DNA from: DATMNI01 sp035570275
GTDB taxonomy: Bacteria; Acidobacteriota; Terriglobia; Bryobacterales; Bryobacteraceae
Direction of reading: 5' to 3'
Length of the DNA stretch: 24,548 nucleotides
Assembly: GCA_035570275.1 (NCBI GenBank)
Contig: DATMNI010000403.1
Location: 1-24,548, forward strand
The notes under the pieces are model-generated. The model was not told the origin of the DNA. It made no database searches and saw only the letters and a program-made list of their open reading frames with translations. The position numbers and the translations under genes were made by a program. Below, piece after piece: positions 1 to 6,962 of the stretch (position 1 is its first letter; each line of letters begins with the position of its first letter).

Positions 1-79
1 TTTCCGCACCTCTTCAGCCCTTCGGGCAAGATTCTCTTGACGTATAGAACCCGAATTCCATCGCCTCGACTGGTCTGTT

Positions 80-454
80 CTATTCGATTTTCAGCCGGCG
101 GATACCAGGCACGCCGTCGAACCCGGTATCGAAAGTAGCGATCCACTCTACGTCGTGGTTCAACATGACTGCAGCATGGACGGCGTCCCGGGCGGAGATA
201 CCGGCCACGCCGCAAACCAAATCGCGCGCCCGGTCCGTATCCGCCAGCGTCACGCCGAGGATAACCGGACAGATCTCAACGAACAGGTCATAAACAGTGC
301 GCGCGAGATCCAGCCGATGCAACGAGGAGTAGCGATACAAGATCTCCTGGAGGACTTCGGTGCTGGTGCAGGCATCCACTTTCCCTTTCCCGATCCGCTC
401 CAGAAGACGACGTGCGGGTTCGCGGTGAGGATGCTCGCGGCCAGCCACGTACAT
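80..454 (-). CDS. PIN-domain toxin (VapC-like), N-terminus probably lost
   Basis: PIN-domain ribonuclease of the VapC type, expected to cut RNA using a cluster of acidic residues that bind Mg2+. From the ATG at 454 it is 124 aa. Visible acidic positions are the Glu in STEVLQE, the Asp in SARDAVHAA and the Asp in ATFDTGFD. The usual PIN N-terminus, Asp-Ser-Asn-Ile-Pro-Met-Tyr, is encoded at 449-469, but only the Met at 454 can start translation. The codon before the catalytic Asp (467-469) is TGA (470-472), the stop of the upstream antitoxin in the same frame. A protein starting at 454 would lack the first beta strand and the first catalytic Asp. It is either inactive or made only by readthrough. 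The family call is firm; activity is doubtful. Confidence 0.75.
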   Translation of the reverse strand: MYVAGREHPHREPARRLLERIGKGKVDACTSTEVLQEILYRYSSLHRLDLARTVYDLFVEICPVILGVTLADTDRARDLVCGVAGISARDAVHAAVMLNHDVEWIATFDTGFDGVPGIRRLKIE

Positions 455-469
455 GGGAATGTTGGAATC

Positions 470-637
470 TCAAGAGCGGCCGGCTTCGATTTCAGACAGC
501 ATTTGATCGATACCCGCGGTGGGAGCGTGCAGGGCAGCCAGACCCCTCACCGGATCTTGCCCCGGCACTTTCTTTCCACGCTGCTGCAGAGCCTTCTTGA
601 TCGCGCGCTGAACCCACTGTTGCAGCCGATGGCTCAT
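470..637 (-). CDS. VapB-like antitoxin, 55 aa
   Basis: Small ORF from ATG 637 to TGA 470-472, immediately upstream of the PIN gene and in the same frame. The product is basic and helical at the N-terminus (MSHRLQQWVQRAIKKALQQ) and ends in IDQMLSEIEAGRS, a tail typical of antitoxins that bind PIN toxins. It should neutralise the toxin and possibly repress its own promoter. It is too short for usual ORF cut-offs, but position, direction and tail support it. I see no convincing promoter in the 50 bases before it. The specific antitoxin family was not recognised. Confidence 0.65.
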   Translation of the reverse strand: MSHRLQQWVQRAIKKALQQRGKKVPGQDPVRGLAALHAPTAGIDQMLSEIEAGRS

Positions 638-689
638 ATGAGTATCCTAACCTACTCAACCCGCCCCCAGCACCGCCGGTAAAGCGCGT

Positions 690-1577
690 TCAGGCCTGGC
701 GGGTTCCGCGTTTGGGCGCCAGGGCCTTCAGCGTATCCAGATTTCGCCGGTCGTCGCCATCCTCTTCCACCGGGGTTTCGGAGATGAACACCTTGCCGCG
801 CAGTTTGGGGTGGGCCAGGATGCGGCGGAAAGGCTCTGAGCCGATTTGGCCCTGGCCGATCTTGGCGTGGCGGTCGACATGGGAGCCGAAGGGCGCTTTG
901 GAATCGTTGGCGTGGATCACGTGGACGTTGGCCATGCCGAGCAGTTCTTCGGCCCGGCGAAGTGTCTGGCGGAGGCCGGACTGGGTCGAAATCTCGAAAC
1001 CGGCGGCAAACAGGTGACAGGTATCGAGGCAATAGCCAATGGGAAGGTCGGTGACTTCGGCTGCCAAGTCGCGGATATCACGCAGTTCCTCGAAGCGGCT
1101 GCCCAGGTGCGAACCGGCGCCGGCGGTGTTTTCGAGCAGGACTGTCACGCTTCGAGAAGTGAAGCCGGCGGCGGCTTTGTACAGACCGGCGGCCTTATAC
1201 AAACCATCGACGAAAGCGAGAATGCCCTGATCGATCGAAGTGCCCCGGTAACTGCCGGGGTGCAGCACCAGGTATTCGGCGCCGATGGCGACGGCCCGCT
1301 CCAGTTCGCCCCGGAAGGCAGCGACCGATTTGGCGTGGATTTCAGGGTCGCCCGAGGCCAGGTTGATCAGGTAATTGACGTGAATCACCAGCGGGCCGAT
1401 GGCGTGGCGCTCGCGGATGGACTGCAGGCGCTGGATCTGGACCGGGTCCGGCGTGCCGGCGCGCCACATCCGGGGGCTTGCCGAGAAGATCTGAAAGGTC
1501 TCGGCACCGATTTCGGCGGCGCGCAACGCGGCTTTTTCAAGCGAACCGAAGGTGTAAAGATGGATGCCGAGGCGCAG
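690..1577 (-). CDS. nfo: Endonuclease IV (AP endonuclease family 2)
   Basis: Zn-dependent AP endonuclease that incises DNA 5' to abasic sites during base-excision repair in the cytoplasm. Family motifs appear in order: QIFSASPRMWR near the N-terminus, LHPGSYRG, LLENTAGAGSHLG, GYCLDTCHLFAAGF, HANDSKAPFGSHVDRH and SETPVEED. Together they supply the His, Glu and Asp ligands of the three zinc ions. Family-like sequence extends upstream of the first canonical start (TTG at 1526) as RLGIHLYTFGSLEKAALRAA, in frame, to a TAG at 1587-1589. The only start-like codon there is CTG at 1575-1577, seven bases after AGGA (1585-1588). It sits exactly where homologues have their initiator Met, giving 295 aa. 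Product is certain; start is inferred. Confidence 0.93.
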   Translation of the reverse strand: MRLGIHLYTFGSLEKAALRAAEIGAETFQIFSASPRMWRAGTPDPVQIQRLQSIRERHAIGPLVIHVNYLINLASGDPEIHAKSVAAFRGELERAVAIGAEYLVLHPGSYRGTSIDQGILAFVDGLYKAAGLYKAAAGFTSRSVTVLLENTAGAGSHLGSRFEELRDIRDLAAEVTDLPIGYCLDTCHLFAAGFEISTQSGLRQTLRRAEELLGMANVHVIHANDSKAPFGSHVDRHAKIGQGQIGSEPFRRILAHPKLRGKVFISETPVEEDGDDRRNLDTLKALAPKRGTRQA

Positions 1578-1613
1578 AAGTACATCCTAACAGAGCCCCG
1601 GGAACACTTCCGT

Positions 1614-1636
1614 GTCGCGACCCGGAGGGTCGCGAC
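1614..1636. repeat. Perfect palindrome, 10-bp arms
   Basis: Arms GTCGCGACCC (1614-1623) and GGGTCGCGAC (1627-1636) around GGA. It lies two bases past the stop of the small minus-strand gene at 1639 and just before nfo. There is no T-run on either side, so it is not a textbook terminator. It looks like one of the dispersed intergenic palindromes seen elsewhere in the window. Confidence 0.8.
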
Positions 1637-1638
1637 CA

Positions 1639-1848
1639 CTACACCTGATGCGCCATTGACACATCCACCGGGCCCGGAATGCCGGCGTCCTTCAGGGCCG
1701 GGTCGGCGTATTCGGTGGGCTTGGGGAGACCTTCCCAAGTCACCGGATACTCGCGCAGGCAGCGCGAACAGGTGTACTTCCCGTGTATTGGCCACATCGC
1801 ACGCGTGTGCATTTTTTGGCACCAGGCGGTGCCGATCCGATGGAACAT
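1639..1848 (-). CDS. Small cysteine-rich (zinc-ribbon-like) protein, 69 aa
   Basis: ATG at 1848 is preceded by a purine-rich GAGGGGGGAAAAAG, a good ribosome binding site. The product has a compact pattern of possible metal ligands: Cys10, His14, His22 and a Cys27-x2-Cys30 pair, with MWPIHGKYTCSRCLREYPV as its core. This suggests a small zinc-binding fold, perhaps a soluble accessory protein. Function is unknown and I cannot name a family. The strong RBS, coherent composition and stop placed just before a palindrome argue that it is real rather than a shadow of the opposite strand. Confidence 0.6.
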   Translation of the reverse strand: MFHRIGTAWCQKMHTRAMWPIHGKYTCSRCLREYPVTWEGLPKPTEYADPALKDAGIPGPVDVSMAHQV

Positions 1849-1866
1849 CTTTTTCCCCCCTCTGCT

Positions 1867-1893
1867 CCGGTACGCAAAAGTCCTTCGTACCGG
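1867..1893. promoter_or_regulatory. Inverted repeat upstream of the small gene
   Basis: Perfect 8-bp arms CCGGTACG (1867-1874) and CGTACCGG (1886-1893) separated by 11 bases, 19 bases upstream of the ATG at 1848. It would fold as a hairpin in that gene's 5' leader, or could be a protein-binding site. No promoter hexamers are clear nearby. The remainder of 1894-1978 holds nothing I can identify. Confidence 0.5.
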
Positions 1894-1978
1894 CTAGTTC
1901 TTCCACAGCAATTTGCGTTCCGTATCCCGCTAAGGAATATCCACGAAAGAAACCGATTCGGCGGACCAATTATTCCGC

Positions 1979-2007
1979 TTGACTTTCTCTTTGGTCATAC
2001 GTATGAT
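1979..2007 (+). promoter_or_regulatory. Sigma-70 type promoter of the exporter operon
   Basis: -35 box TTGACT (1979-1984), 17-base spacer, -10 box TATGAT (2002-2007). Transcription should start near 2013-2015, only about 10 bases before the TetR ATG at 2024, so the leader is very short and lacks a clear Shine-Dalgarno sequence. Confidence 0.75.
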
Positions 2008-2025
2008 TCAATCATACGATTGAAT
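2000..2025. promoter_or_regulatory. Overlapping palindromic operator, probably TetR-bound
   Basis: Two overlapping perfect inverted repeats: CGTATGAT (2000-2007) with ATCATACG (2011-2018), spacer 3; and ATTCAATC (2006-2013) with GATTGAAT (2018-2025), spacer 4. A further 10-bp palindrome CATACGTATG lies at 1996-2005. The sites cover the -10 box, the start region and the first bases of the TetR gene. Bound repressor would block the promoter, consistent with autoregulation. Confidence 0.75.
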
Positions 2026-2641
2026 GATTCAAGACACCAAAAATAAGATTCTGGACACCGCCGAGAGGCTATTCGGCGATCAGGGCTACGACGCGACATC
2101 GTTGAGGCAAATCATTGCCGAGGCAGGGGTCAACCTGGCGGCTGTACACTACCACTTCGGGTCCAAGGAAGAGTTGCTGGATGAAGTGATGGTACGTAGG
2201 GCGGGACCGATGAACGAGGCCCGGATGGCGAACCTGGACCGCCTGGAGGCAGCCGAAGGGCCACCAGCGGTCGAGAAGGTTTTGGAGGCTATTCTGCTGC
2301 CCACAGCCGAAGCGGCCAGCCGGAATCCGCAATTTGTAAAGCTGATGGGCCGAATTCTGGCGGAAGGGCTGCTGCCATCCATTTTGGAAAAGCACTTTCG
2401 GGTGGCTGCCGGCAGGTTTCTGGGCGCAATGGGCAAGGCGCTGCCGGATCTGCCGGAGGATGAACTTCTGTGGCGGGTTCACTTCATGGCCGGCGCCATG
2501 GCGAACACGATGTGCCGATCGCCGGAGTTTCCGAAGAAGGTTGGCGAGACCGGGGATTTTCAAGTACGCATGGCGCGGCTGGTCACATTCTTAAGCGCGG
2601 GCTTTCGGGCGCCGGTACTGCAGTCTGAGGAAAAGCGATGA
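2024..2641 (+). CDS. TetR-family regulator of the exporter operon (CecR-like)
   Basis: Transcriptional repressor of 205 aa. The N-terminal TetR helix-turn-helix spans about residues 8-50, with GYDATSLRQIIAEAGVN and the typical VHYHFGSKEELL at the end of the DNA-binding domain. The C-terminal half is the ligand-binding helical domain. It is the first gene of the exporter operon and overlaps the next gene by ATGA. Its promoter carries perfect palindromes, so it likely represses itself and the whole operon until an exported compound binds. In E. coli a TetR protein, CecR (YbiH), sits beside ybhGFSR, and this arrangement is similar. The inducer cannot be read from sequence. Confidence 0.9.
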   Translation: MIQDTKNKILDTAERLFGDQGYDATSLRQIIAEAGVNLAAVHYHFGSKEELLDEVMVRRAGPMNEARMANLDRLEAAEGPPAVEKVLEAILLPTAEAASRNPQFVKLMGRILAEGLLPSILEKHFRVAAGRFLGAMGKALPDLPEDELLWRVHFMAGAMANTMCRSPEFPKKVGETGDFQVRMARLVTFLSAGFRAPVLQSEEKR

Positions 2642-3954
2642 GATTCGGGTGGATATGGCTGTTGGCGATGGCGCCGCTGGCTGGGGCGGCGGGTCCGCTG
2701 CAACTGAGTTTGAAGCGCGCGGTGGAGATTGCGACCTCGCCCGAAGGAAACACCAGGATTCAGCTTTCGGGCGAGGCTCTGAAGCAGGCGCAATCGCGCT
2801 CGGCGGAGTCTCGGGCGGCGCTGCTGCCGGATGTGGAGGCGGCTTTTTCCGATCAAAATGCGACACGCAATCTGGCGGCGCAGGGGATCACCGTCGCGGT
2901 GCCGATTCCGGGCTTCCGCTTCCCGGCTTTCGTCGGCCCGTTTTCAACTATGGACGCGCGCCTTACGGGATCGCAGAGCGTGTTCGACTTCAGCTCCATC
3001 CGCCGCTTTCAGGCGTCGAAGGTGGGGATCGCGGCGGCGAAATCGGATGTGTCCGGGACCGAAGAACAGGTGGCGGCACAGGTGTCGCGCGCGTATCTGG
3101 CGGCGGTGAAGGCCGATGCCGATGTAGACGCCGCGCTGGCCAATGTGACGCTTTCGGAGGCCGTACTGAAGCAGTCGGAGAACCAGAAGGCGGCGGGAAC
3201 GGGAACGGGAATCGAGATCACGCGCGCCCGGGTGCAACTGGCGAATGACCGGCAGCGTCTGCTGGTGGCGCGGAATCAGCACCGCAGCGCGCAACTGCAA
3301 TTGCTGCGGGCGATGGGGGTCCGCCTGGATACCGATTTGGAACTGACCGACAAGCTGGCCTACACGCCGGTGGACGCGGTGACGGTGGAGCAGGCGCGGG
3401 CCCAGGCATGGAAGGAACGGCCGGATTACGAGGCGCAGAGGGAGCGCGAAGCCAACGCGCGGCTGCAGGCGAGCGCTACCAAACTGGAGCGGCTGCCGAC
3501 GGTGGCGGCCTTCGGCGACTACGGGGCGAACGGCGCGTCGATTGACAACGCGTTGGCCACGCGCACGATCGGCATCCAGGTGCGGGTGCCCCTGTTCGAC
3601 GGCGGGCGGCGGGATGCGCGGCGGGAGGAATCGGCCTCGCAGTACCGGTCGGAGAAGGTGAAGACCAACGACTTGAAGGAGCAAATTGAACTGGATGTGC
3701 GGCTCGCGCTGGATGCGCTGCAGTCTGCCGACGACCAGGTGAAGGTGTCGAAGGAAGGGCTGGAACTGGCGGAGAACGAGTTGACGCAGGCGCGGCGGCG
3801 CTACGATGCGGGGGTGGCAGTCGGCGTAGAAGTGACCGACGCCCAGACGCGGCTGGAGCGGGCGCGGGACAACCAGACGAGCGCGCTGTACAACTACAAC
3901 CTGGCGCGGATCGACCTGGCGCAGGCGATGGGCGCGGTGAGGCGCATGCTGTAA
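2638..3954 (+). CDS. TolC-family outer membrane efflux protein
   Basis: Outer-membrane channel of a tripartite exporter, 438 aa. A signal peptide is visible (MRFGWIWLLAMAPLAGAAG), followed by two long helical repeats rich in Ala, Glu, Arg and Gln, as in the OEP fold. The second repeat contains GIQVRVPLFDGGRRDARREE and the C-terminal helix LERARDNQTSALYNYNLARI, a characteristic TolC-family ending. The start ATG overlaps the TetR stop by four bases, so the two are translationally coupled. It should dock onto the HlyD-like adaptor encoded next. Confidence 0.93.
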   Translation: MRFGWIWLLAMAPLAGAAGPLQLSLKRAVEIATSPEGNTRIQLSGEALKQAQSRSAESRAALLPDVEAAFSDQNATRNLAAQGITVAVPIPGFRFPAFVGPFSTMDARLTGSQSVFDFSSIRRFQASKVGIAAAKSDVSGTEEQVAAQVSRAYLAAVKADADVDAALANVTLSEAVLKQSENQKAAGTGTGIEITRARVQLANDRQRLLVARNQHRSAQLQLLRAMGVRLDTDLELTDKLAYTPVDAVTVEQARAQAWKERPDYEAQREREANARLQASATKLERLPTVAAFGDYGANGASIDNALATRTIGIQVRVPLFDGGRRDARREESASQYRSEKVKTNDLKEQIELDVRLALDALQSADDQVKVSKEGLELAENELTQARRRYDAGVAVGVEVTDAQTRLERARDNQTSALYNYNLARIDLAQAMGAVRRML

Positions 3955-4017
3955 CACGGCCATTCCTGGCTGTGTGGTTTGTGATGGCACTTGCATTCCT
4001 GCCTGTGTTGGTTTTGG
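3955..4017 (+). repeat. Two tandem hairpin repeats, 33-base period
   Basis: Copy A starts directly after the TolC stop: CACGGCCA (3955-3962), loop TTCC, TGGCTGTG (3967-3974), then TGGTTTG. Copy B, 33 bases on: CACTTGCA (3988-3995), loop TTCC, TGCCTGTG (4000-4007), then TTGGTTTTGG. Copy A pairs over 8 bp with one G-U; copy B has two mismatches. The same unit lies on the minus strand at 17041-17069. The hairpins fill the gap before the adaptor gene and may weakly attenuate transcription or protect the mRNA. Confidence 0.75.
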
Positions 4018-4027
4018 AGAGTCATTC

Positions 4028-5203
4028 ATGAGAAAGCGAATCATTATACTTTTATTGGTGCTGGGCGCCGCGGGCGCCGCAGTCTACGCATTCCGCGGGA
4101 TCGGCAACCAGCCCAGCAACCGGATTGTGGTCTCCGGAAACATCGAGCTGACGGAAGTCAACATCGCCTTCAAAACTGCCGGCAGGCTGACCGAACGCAA
4201 CGTGGACGAAGGCGACGCGGTGAAGAAAGGGCAGGTGATCGCGCGCCTGGATCGCGATCAGTTGGTGGCGCAGAGGGAGCGCGAAGCCGCCGGGCTGGCT
4301 TCGGCCGAATCCCAATTGTCGCAGGCGCGGACTTCGTTGGAATGGGAGAAGCAGACGCTGGCGGCGGACATCGAGACGCGGCGGGCGGACCTGGGTGCGG
4401 CGGAAGCGCGGCTGGCGGAATTGAAGAACGGCTCGCGGCCGCAGGAAAAGCTGGATGCCAAGGCGGCCGTGGATTCGGCGGCTTCCGAGGTGGAGCGCGC
4501 CAAAAAGGACTGGGACCGCGCGCAGACGCTGTTCAAGGACGACGACATTTCCGCCGCGCAGTTCGACCAATACCGGAACCGCTTCGAAAGCGCGGAGGCG
4601 CTGTTGAAACAGGTAAAGGAGCGGGAAGGACTGGTGCTGGCCGGTCCGCGCGTGGAGCAGATTGCCGGGCAGGATGCGCAGGTGGCGCGCGCCCGCGGCG
4701 CTCTGAAAACGGCTGAAGCCAACCAACTGGAAATGAAGCGCCGCGAACAGGAATTGACCACGCGGCGGGCGGAGACTGCGCGATCGGGAGCCAGTCTTTC
4801 GTTGATCGATTCGCAGCTTTCCGACACGGTGGCCGTCTCGCCCGTGGATGGCGTGGTGCTGGTGAAAGCGGCGGACGTGGGCGAGGTGCTGGCGCCGGGC
4901 ACCACGGTGGTGACGGTGGGGGACATCGAACATCCGTGGCTGCGGGGATACGTGAACGAGACCGACCTGGGGAAGGTGAAGCTGGGGGCGAAGGTAAAGG
5001 TCACCACGGATTCGTATCCGGGCAAGGTTTACAACGGGCGGGTCACGTTCATTGCTTCCGAGGCGGAGTTTACGCCCAAACAGATCCAGACGCAGCAGGA
5101 GCGGGTGAAGCTGGTTTACCGCATCAAGATCGAATTAGACAATCCGCGGCGGGAGTTGAAGTCGAACATGCCGGCGGACGCCGAAATCGTGCTGGAGCAG
5201 TAA
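4028..5203 (+). CDS. HlyD-family periplasmic adaptor (YbhG-like)
   Basis: Membrane-fusion protein linking the inner-membrane ABC permeases to the TolC channel, 391 aa. The ATG at 4028 is chosen because GGAGA (4016-4020) lies seven bases upstream and a membrane anchor follows at once (MRKRIIILLLVLGAAGAAVYA). The barrel-sandwich half-motif GNIELTEVNIAFKTAGRL and VDEGDAVKKGQVIARLD are followed by a long coiled-coil hairpin (about residues 85-270) and the returning lipoyl half, SPVDGVVLVKAADVGEVLAPG. The C-terminal beta domain contains RGYVNETDLGKVKLGAKV. Sequence style and gene order match E. coli YbhG. Its stop shares a base with the next ATG (TAATG). Confidence 0.92.
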   Translation: MRKRIIILLLVLGAAGAAVYAFRGIGNQPSNRIVVSGNIELTEVNIAFKTAGRLTERNVDEGDAVKKGQVIARLDRDQLVAQREREAAGLASAESQLSQARTSLEWEKQTLAADIETRRADLGAAEARLAELKNGSRPQEKLDAKAAVDSAASEVERAKKDWDRAQTLFKDDDISAAQFDQYRNRFESAEALLKQVKEREGLVLAGPRVEQIAGQDAQVARARGALKTAEANQLEMKRREQELTTRRAETARSGASLSLIDSQLSDTVAVSPVDGVVLVKAADVGEVLAPGTTVVTVGDIEHPWLRGYVNETDLGKVKLGAKVKVTTDSYPGKVYNGRVTFIASEAEFTPKQIQTQQERVKLVYRIKIELDNPRRELKSNMPADAEIVLEQ

Positions 5204-6003
5204 TGGCCGCAGCCAGTTCCCCCATTATCGAAATTCGCGGACTGACGAAGCGTTTCAGCGCGCTGGTGGCTGTGGACCATCTGGACCTGACGGTGGAGCG
5301 CGGAGAAATCTTCGGCCTGGTGGGGCCGGATGGGGCGGGGAAGACCACTACGCTACGCATGCTGTGCGGCCTGATGGACCCGAGCGAGGGCAGCGCGCGC
5401 GTGGCCGGGCACGACGTGGTGCGCGAATCGCGAGCCGTGAAGGACCAGATCGGGTACATGGCGCAGCGCTTCGGGCTGTACCAGGACCTGACCGTGGAAG
5501 AAAACATGGTCTTCTACGCCGACCTGTTCGGCATCACGGGCACGGACCGGGACAATCTGACGGCGCAACTGTTGCGTATGACCCGCATGGAGCCGTTCCG
5601 GCAGCGCCAGGCAGGCAAGCTTTCGGGCGGCATGAAACAGAAACTGGCGTTGATGTGCACGCTGCTGCACCATCCACAGATTCTGTTTCTGGATGAGCCG
5701 ACCAATGGAGTGGACCCGGTTTCACGGCGCGATTTTTGGGCGATTCTGTATCAACTGCTGCAAGACGGGATTACGATTTTCATGACCACGGCATATCTGG
5801 ATGAAGCCGAACGTTGCAACAGGGTGGGGCTGCTTCACAAAGGCAAGCTGATCCGCTGTTCGGCTCCCGATGTGATGAAGCGCGAAACCGGCGCGGCCAA
5901 TATGGAAGGCGCGTTCATCAAGACCATCCATGCGGTGGAAGCGCAGGCGGTGAGTGCGCAGGCGGTGGAAGCGCAGGCGGCGAAAGGGCTGGTCAGATCA
6001 TGA
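5203..6003 (+). CDS. ABC transporter ATPase, first YbhF-like half
   Basis: Cytoplasmic nucleotide-binding subunit, 266 aa. Walker A GPDGAGKT (41-48), Q-loop region YMAQRFGLYQDLTVEEN, signature LSGGMKQ (140-146), Walker B ILFLDEP (160-166). The switch region reads TTAYLDEAE, so the usual H-loop His is Ala197, and Walker A has Asp in place of the common Asn. Together with the next gene it corresponds to YbhF, which carries both ATPase domains in one chain; here they are separate proteins. The C-terminal tail consists of Ala/Glu/Gln repeats encoded by a 15-bp tandem repeat. The start follows from the TAATG overlap with the adaptor gene. Confidence 0.93.
   Translation: MAAASSPIIEIRGLTKRFSALVAVDHLDLTVERGEIFGLVGPDGAGKTTTLRMLCGLMDPSEGSARVAGHDVVRESRAVKDQIGYMAQRFGLYQDLTVEENMVFYADLFGITGTDRDNLTAQLLRMTRMEPFRQRQAGKLSGGMKQKLALMCTLLHHPQILFLDEPTNGVDPVSRRDFWAILYQLLQDGITIFMTTAYLDEAERCNRVGLLHKGKLIRCSAPDVMKRETGAANMEGAFIKTIHAVEAQAVSAQAVEAQAAKGLVRS
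5932..5976 (+). repeat. 15-bp tandem repeat, three units, in the ATPase tail
   Basis: Units GCGGTGGAAGCGCAG (5932-5946), GCGGTGAGTGCGCAG (5947-5961) and again GCGGTGGAAGCGCAG (5962-5976). They encode AVEAQ, AVSAQ and AVEAQ, in frame. Units 1 and 3 are identical, which suggests recent slippage. Confidence 0.9.
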
Positions 6004-6962
6004 ACGGAAACGCCGGCAACGGAAACGGCTGGGCCGTCGAGATCGAAGACCTGGTGAAGACGTTCGGCGCGTTTGTGGCGGTGGACCATGTCTCGATGCA
6101 AGTCAGGAAGGGCGAGATCTTCGGGTTCCTGGGGCCAAACGGCGCAGGTAAATCGACCACCATTCGCATCCTGTGCGGGCTGCTCACGCCCACTTCGGGC
6201 CGGGCGCACGTGAGCGGCCTGGACGTGGCGACGCAACCGGAGGAGATCCGTCGCAACATCGGATACATGTCGCAGAAGTTTTCGCTTTATGACGATCTCA
6301 CCGTGGAGGAGAACATCGATTTCTTCACGGGGATCTACGGGGTGCCGAAGGCTCAGCGCGCCGAACGCAAGCAGTACGTGCTGGAGATGGCCAACCTGAC
6401 GGAGCGGCGGGGGAGCCTGACGCGGACGCTCTCGGGCGGCTGGAAACAGCGGCTGGCGCTGGGCTGCGCAATTCTGCACGACCCGGGGGTGCTCTTCCTG
6501 GATGAGCCGACCTCGGGTGTGGACCCGATCGCGCGCGGCGCCTTCTGGGGGCTGATTCACGATCTCTCGGAGACCGGCCACACCATCTTTGTGAGCACGC
6601 ACTATATGGACGAGGCCGAGTACTGCCATCGCCTGGCGCTGATGTATCGCGGCAAAGTGATCGCGTTGGGCACGCCGGAGGAGTTGAAGAACGGGCTGAC
6701 GGAGCACAGCCTGCTCAACCTGGATTCGTCGGACCCACTGGCGACGATGCGGGCGCTGGAGGGACTGGCGGGTGTGCTGGACGTGGCGGTGTTCGGCGGC
6801 GGATTGCACGTGACCGTGGATGACCCGGCTGCCACGGGCGCGCGCATGCGGGAGTTGTTGACCGCCAAGGGCATTGCGGTGAAGGGCCTGGAGCAGATTC
6901 GGCCCTCGATGGAAGACGTGTTTGTGGCTATGATCGAGGCCGAAGAACGGAGGGCCGCATGA
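6000..6962 (+). CDS. ABC transporter ATPase, second YbhF-like half
   Basis: Nucleotide-binding subunit, 320 aa, with a full set of catalytic motifs: Walker A GPNGAGKS (45-52), Q-loop region YMSQKFSLYDDLTVEEN, signature LSGGWKQ (144-150), Walker B VLFLDEP (164-170) and H-loop His201 in STHYMDEAE. After residue 230 a C-terminal extension carries a small alpha/beta region ending in RPSMEDVFVAMIEAEE, as is common in drug-export ATPases. The ATG at 6000 overlaps the previous stop (ATGA), and its stop overlaps the next start the same way. It presumably pairs with the first ATPase as a heterodimer in which this subunit keeps the canonical residues. Confidence 0.94.
   Translation: MNGNAGNGNGWAVEIEDLVKTFGAFVAVDHVSMQVRKGEIFGFLGPNGAGKSTTIRILCGLLTPTSGRAHVSGLDVATQPEEIRRNIGYMSQKFSLYDDLTVEENIDFFTGIYGVPKAQRAERKQYVLEMANLTERRGSLTRTLSGGWKQRLALGCAILHDPGVLFLDEPTSGVDPIARGAFWGLIHDLSETGHTIFVSTHYMDEAEYCHRLALMYRGKVIALGTPEELKNGLTEHSLLNLDSSDPLATMRALEGLAGVLDVAVFGGGLHVTVDDPAATGARMRELLTAKGIAVKGLEQIRPSMEDVFVAMIEAEERRAA

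Noticed and set aside
1..79. Possible gene start at the left edge
   Set aside because: Too short and no recognisable motif or ribosome binding site could be judged.
846..1982. 378-codon open frame on the plus strand opposite nfo
   Set aside because: It is the complement of nfo and the small gene; nfo motifs are unmistakable on the other strand, and the plus translation shows no family pattern.
2944..4044. 366-codon open frame opposite the TolC-like gene
   Set aside because: Arg/His/Gln-rich translation typical of the antisense of a GC-rich gene; the plus strand has signal peptide and OEP repeats.
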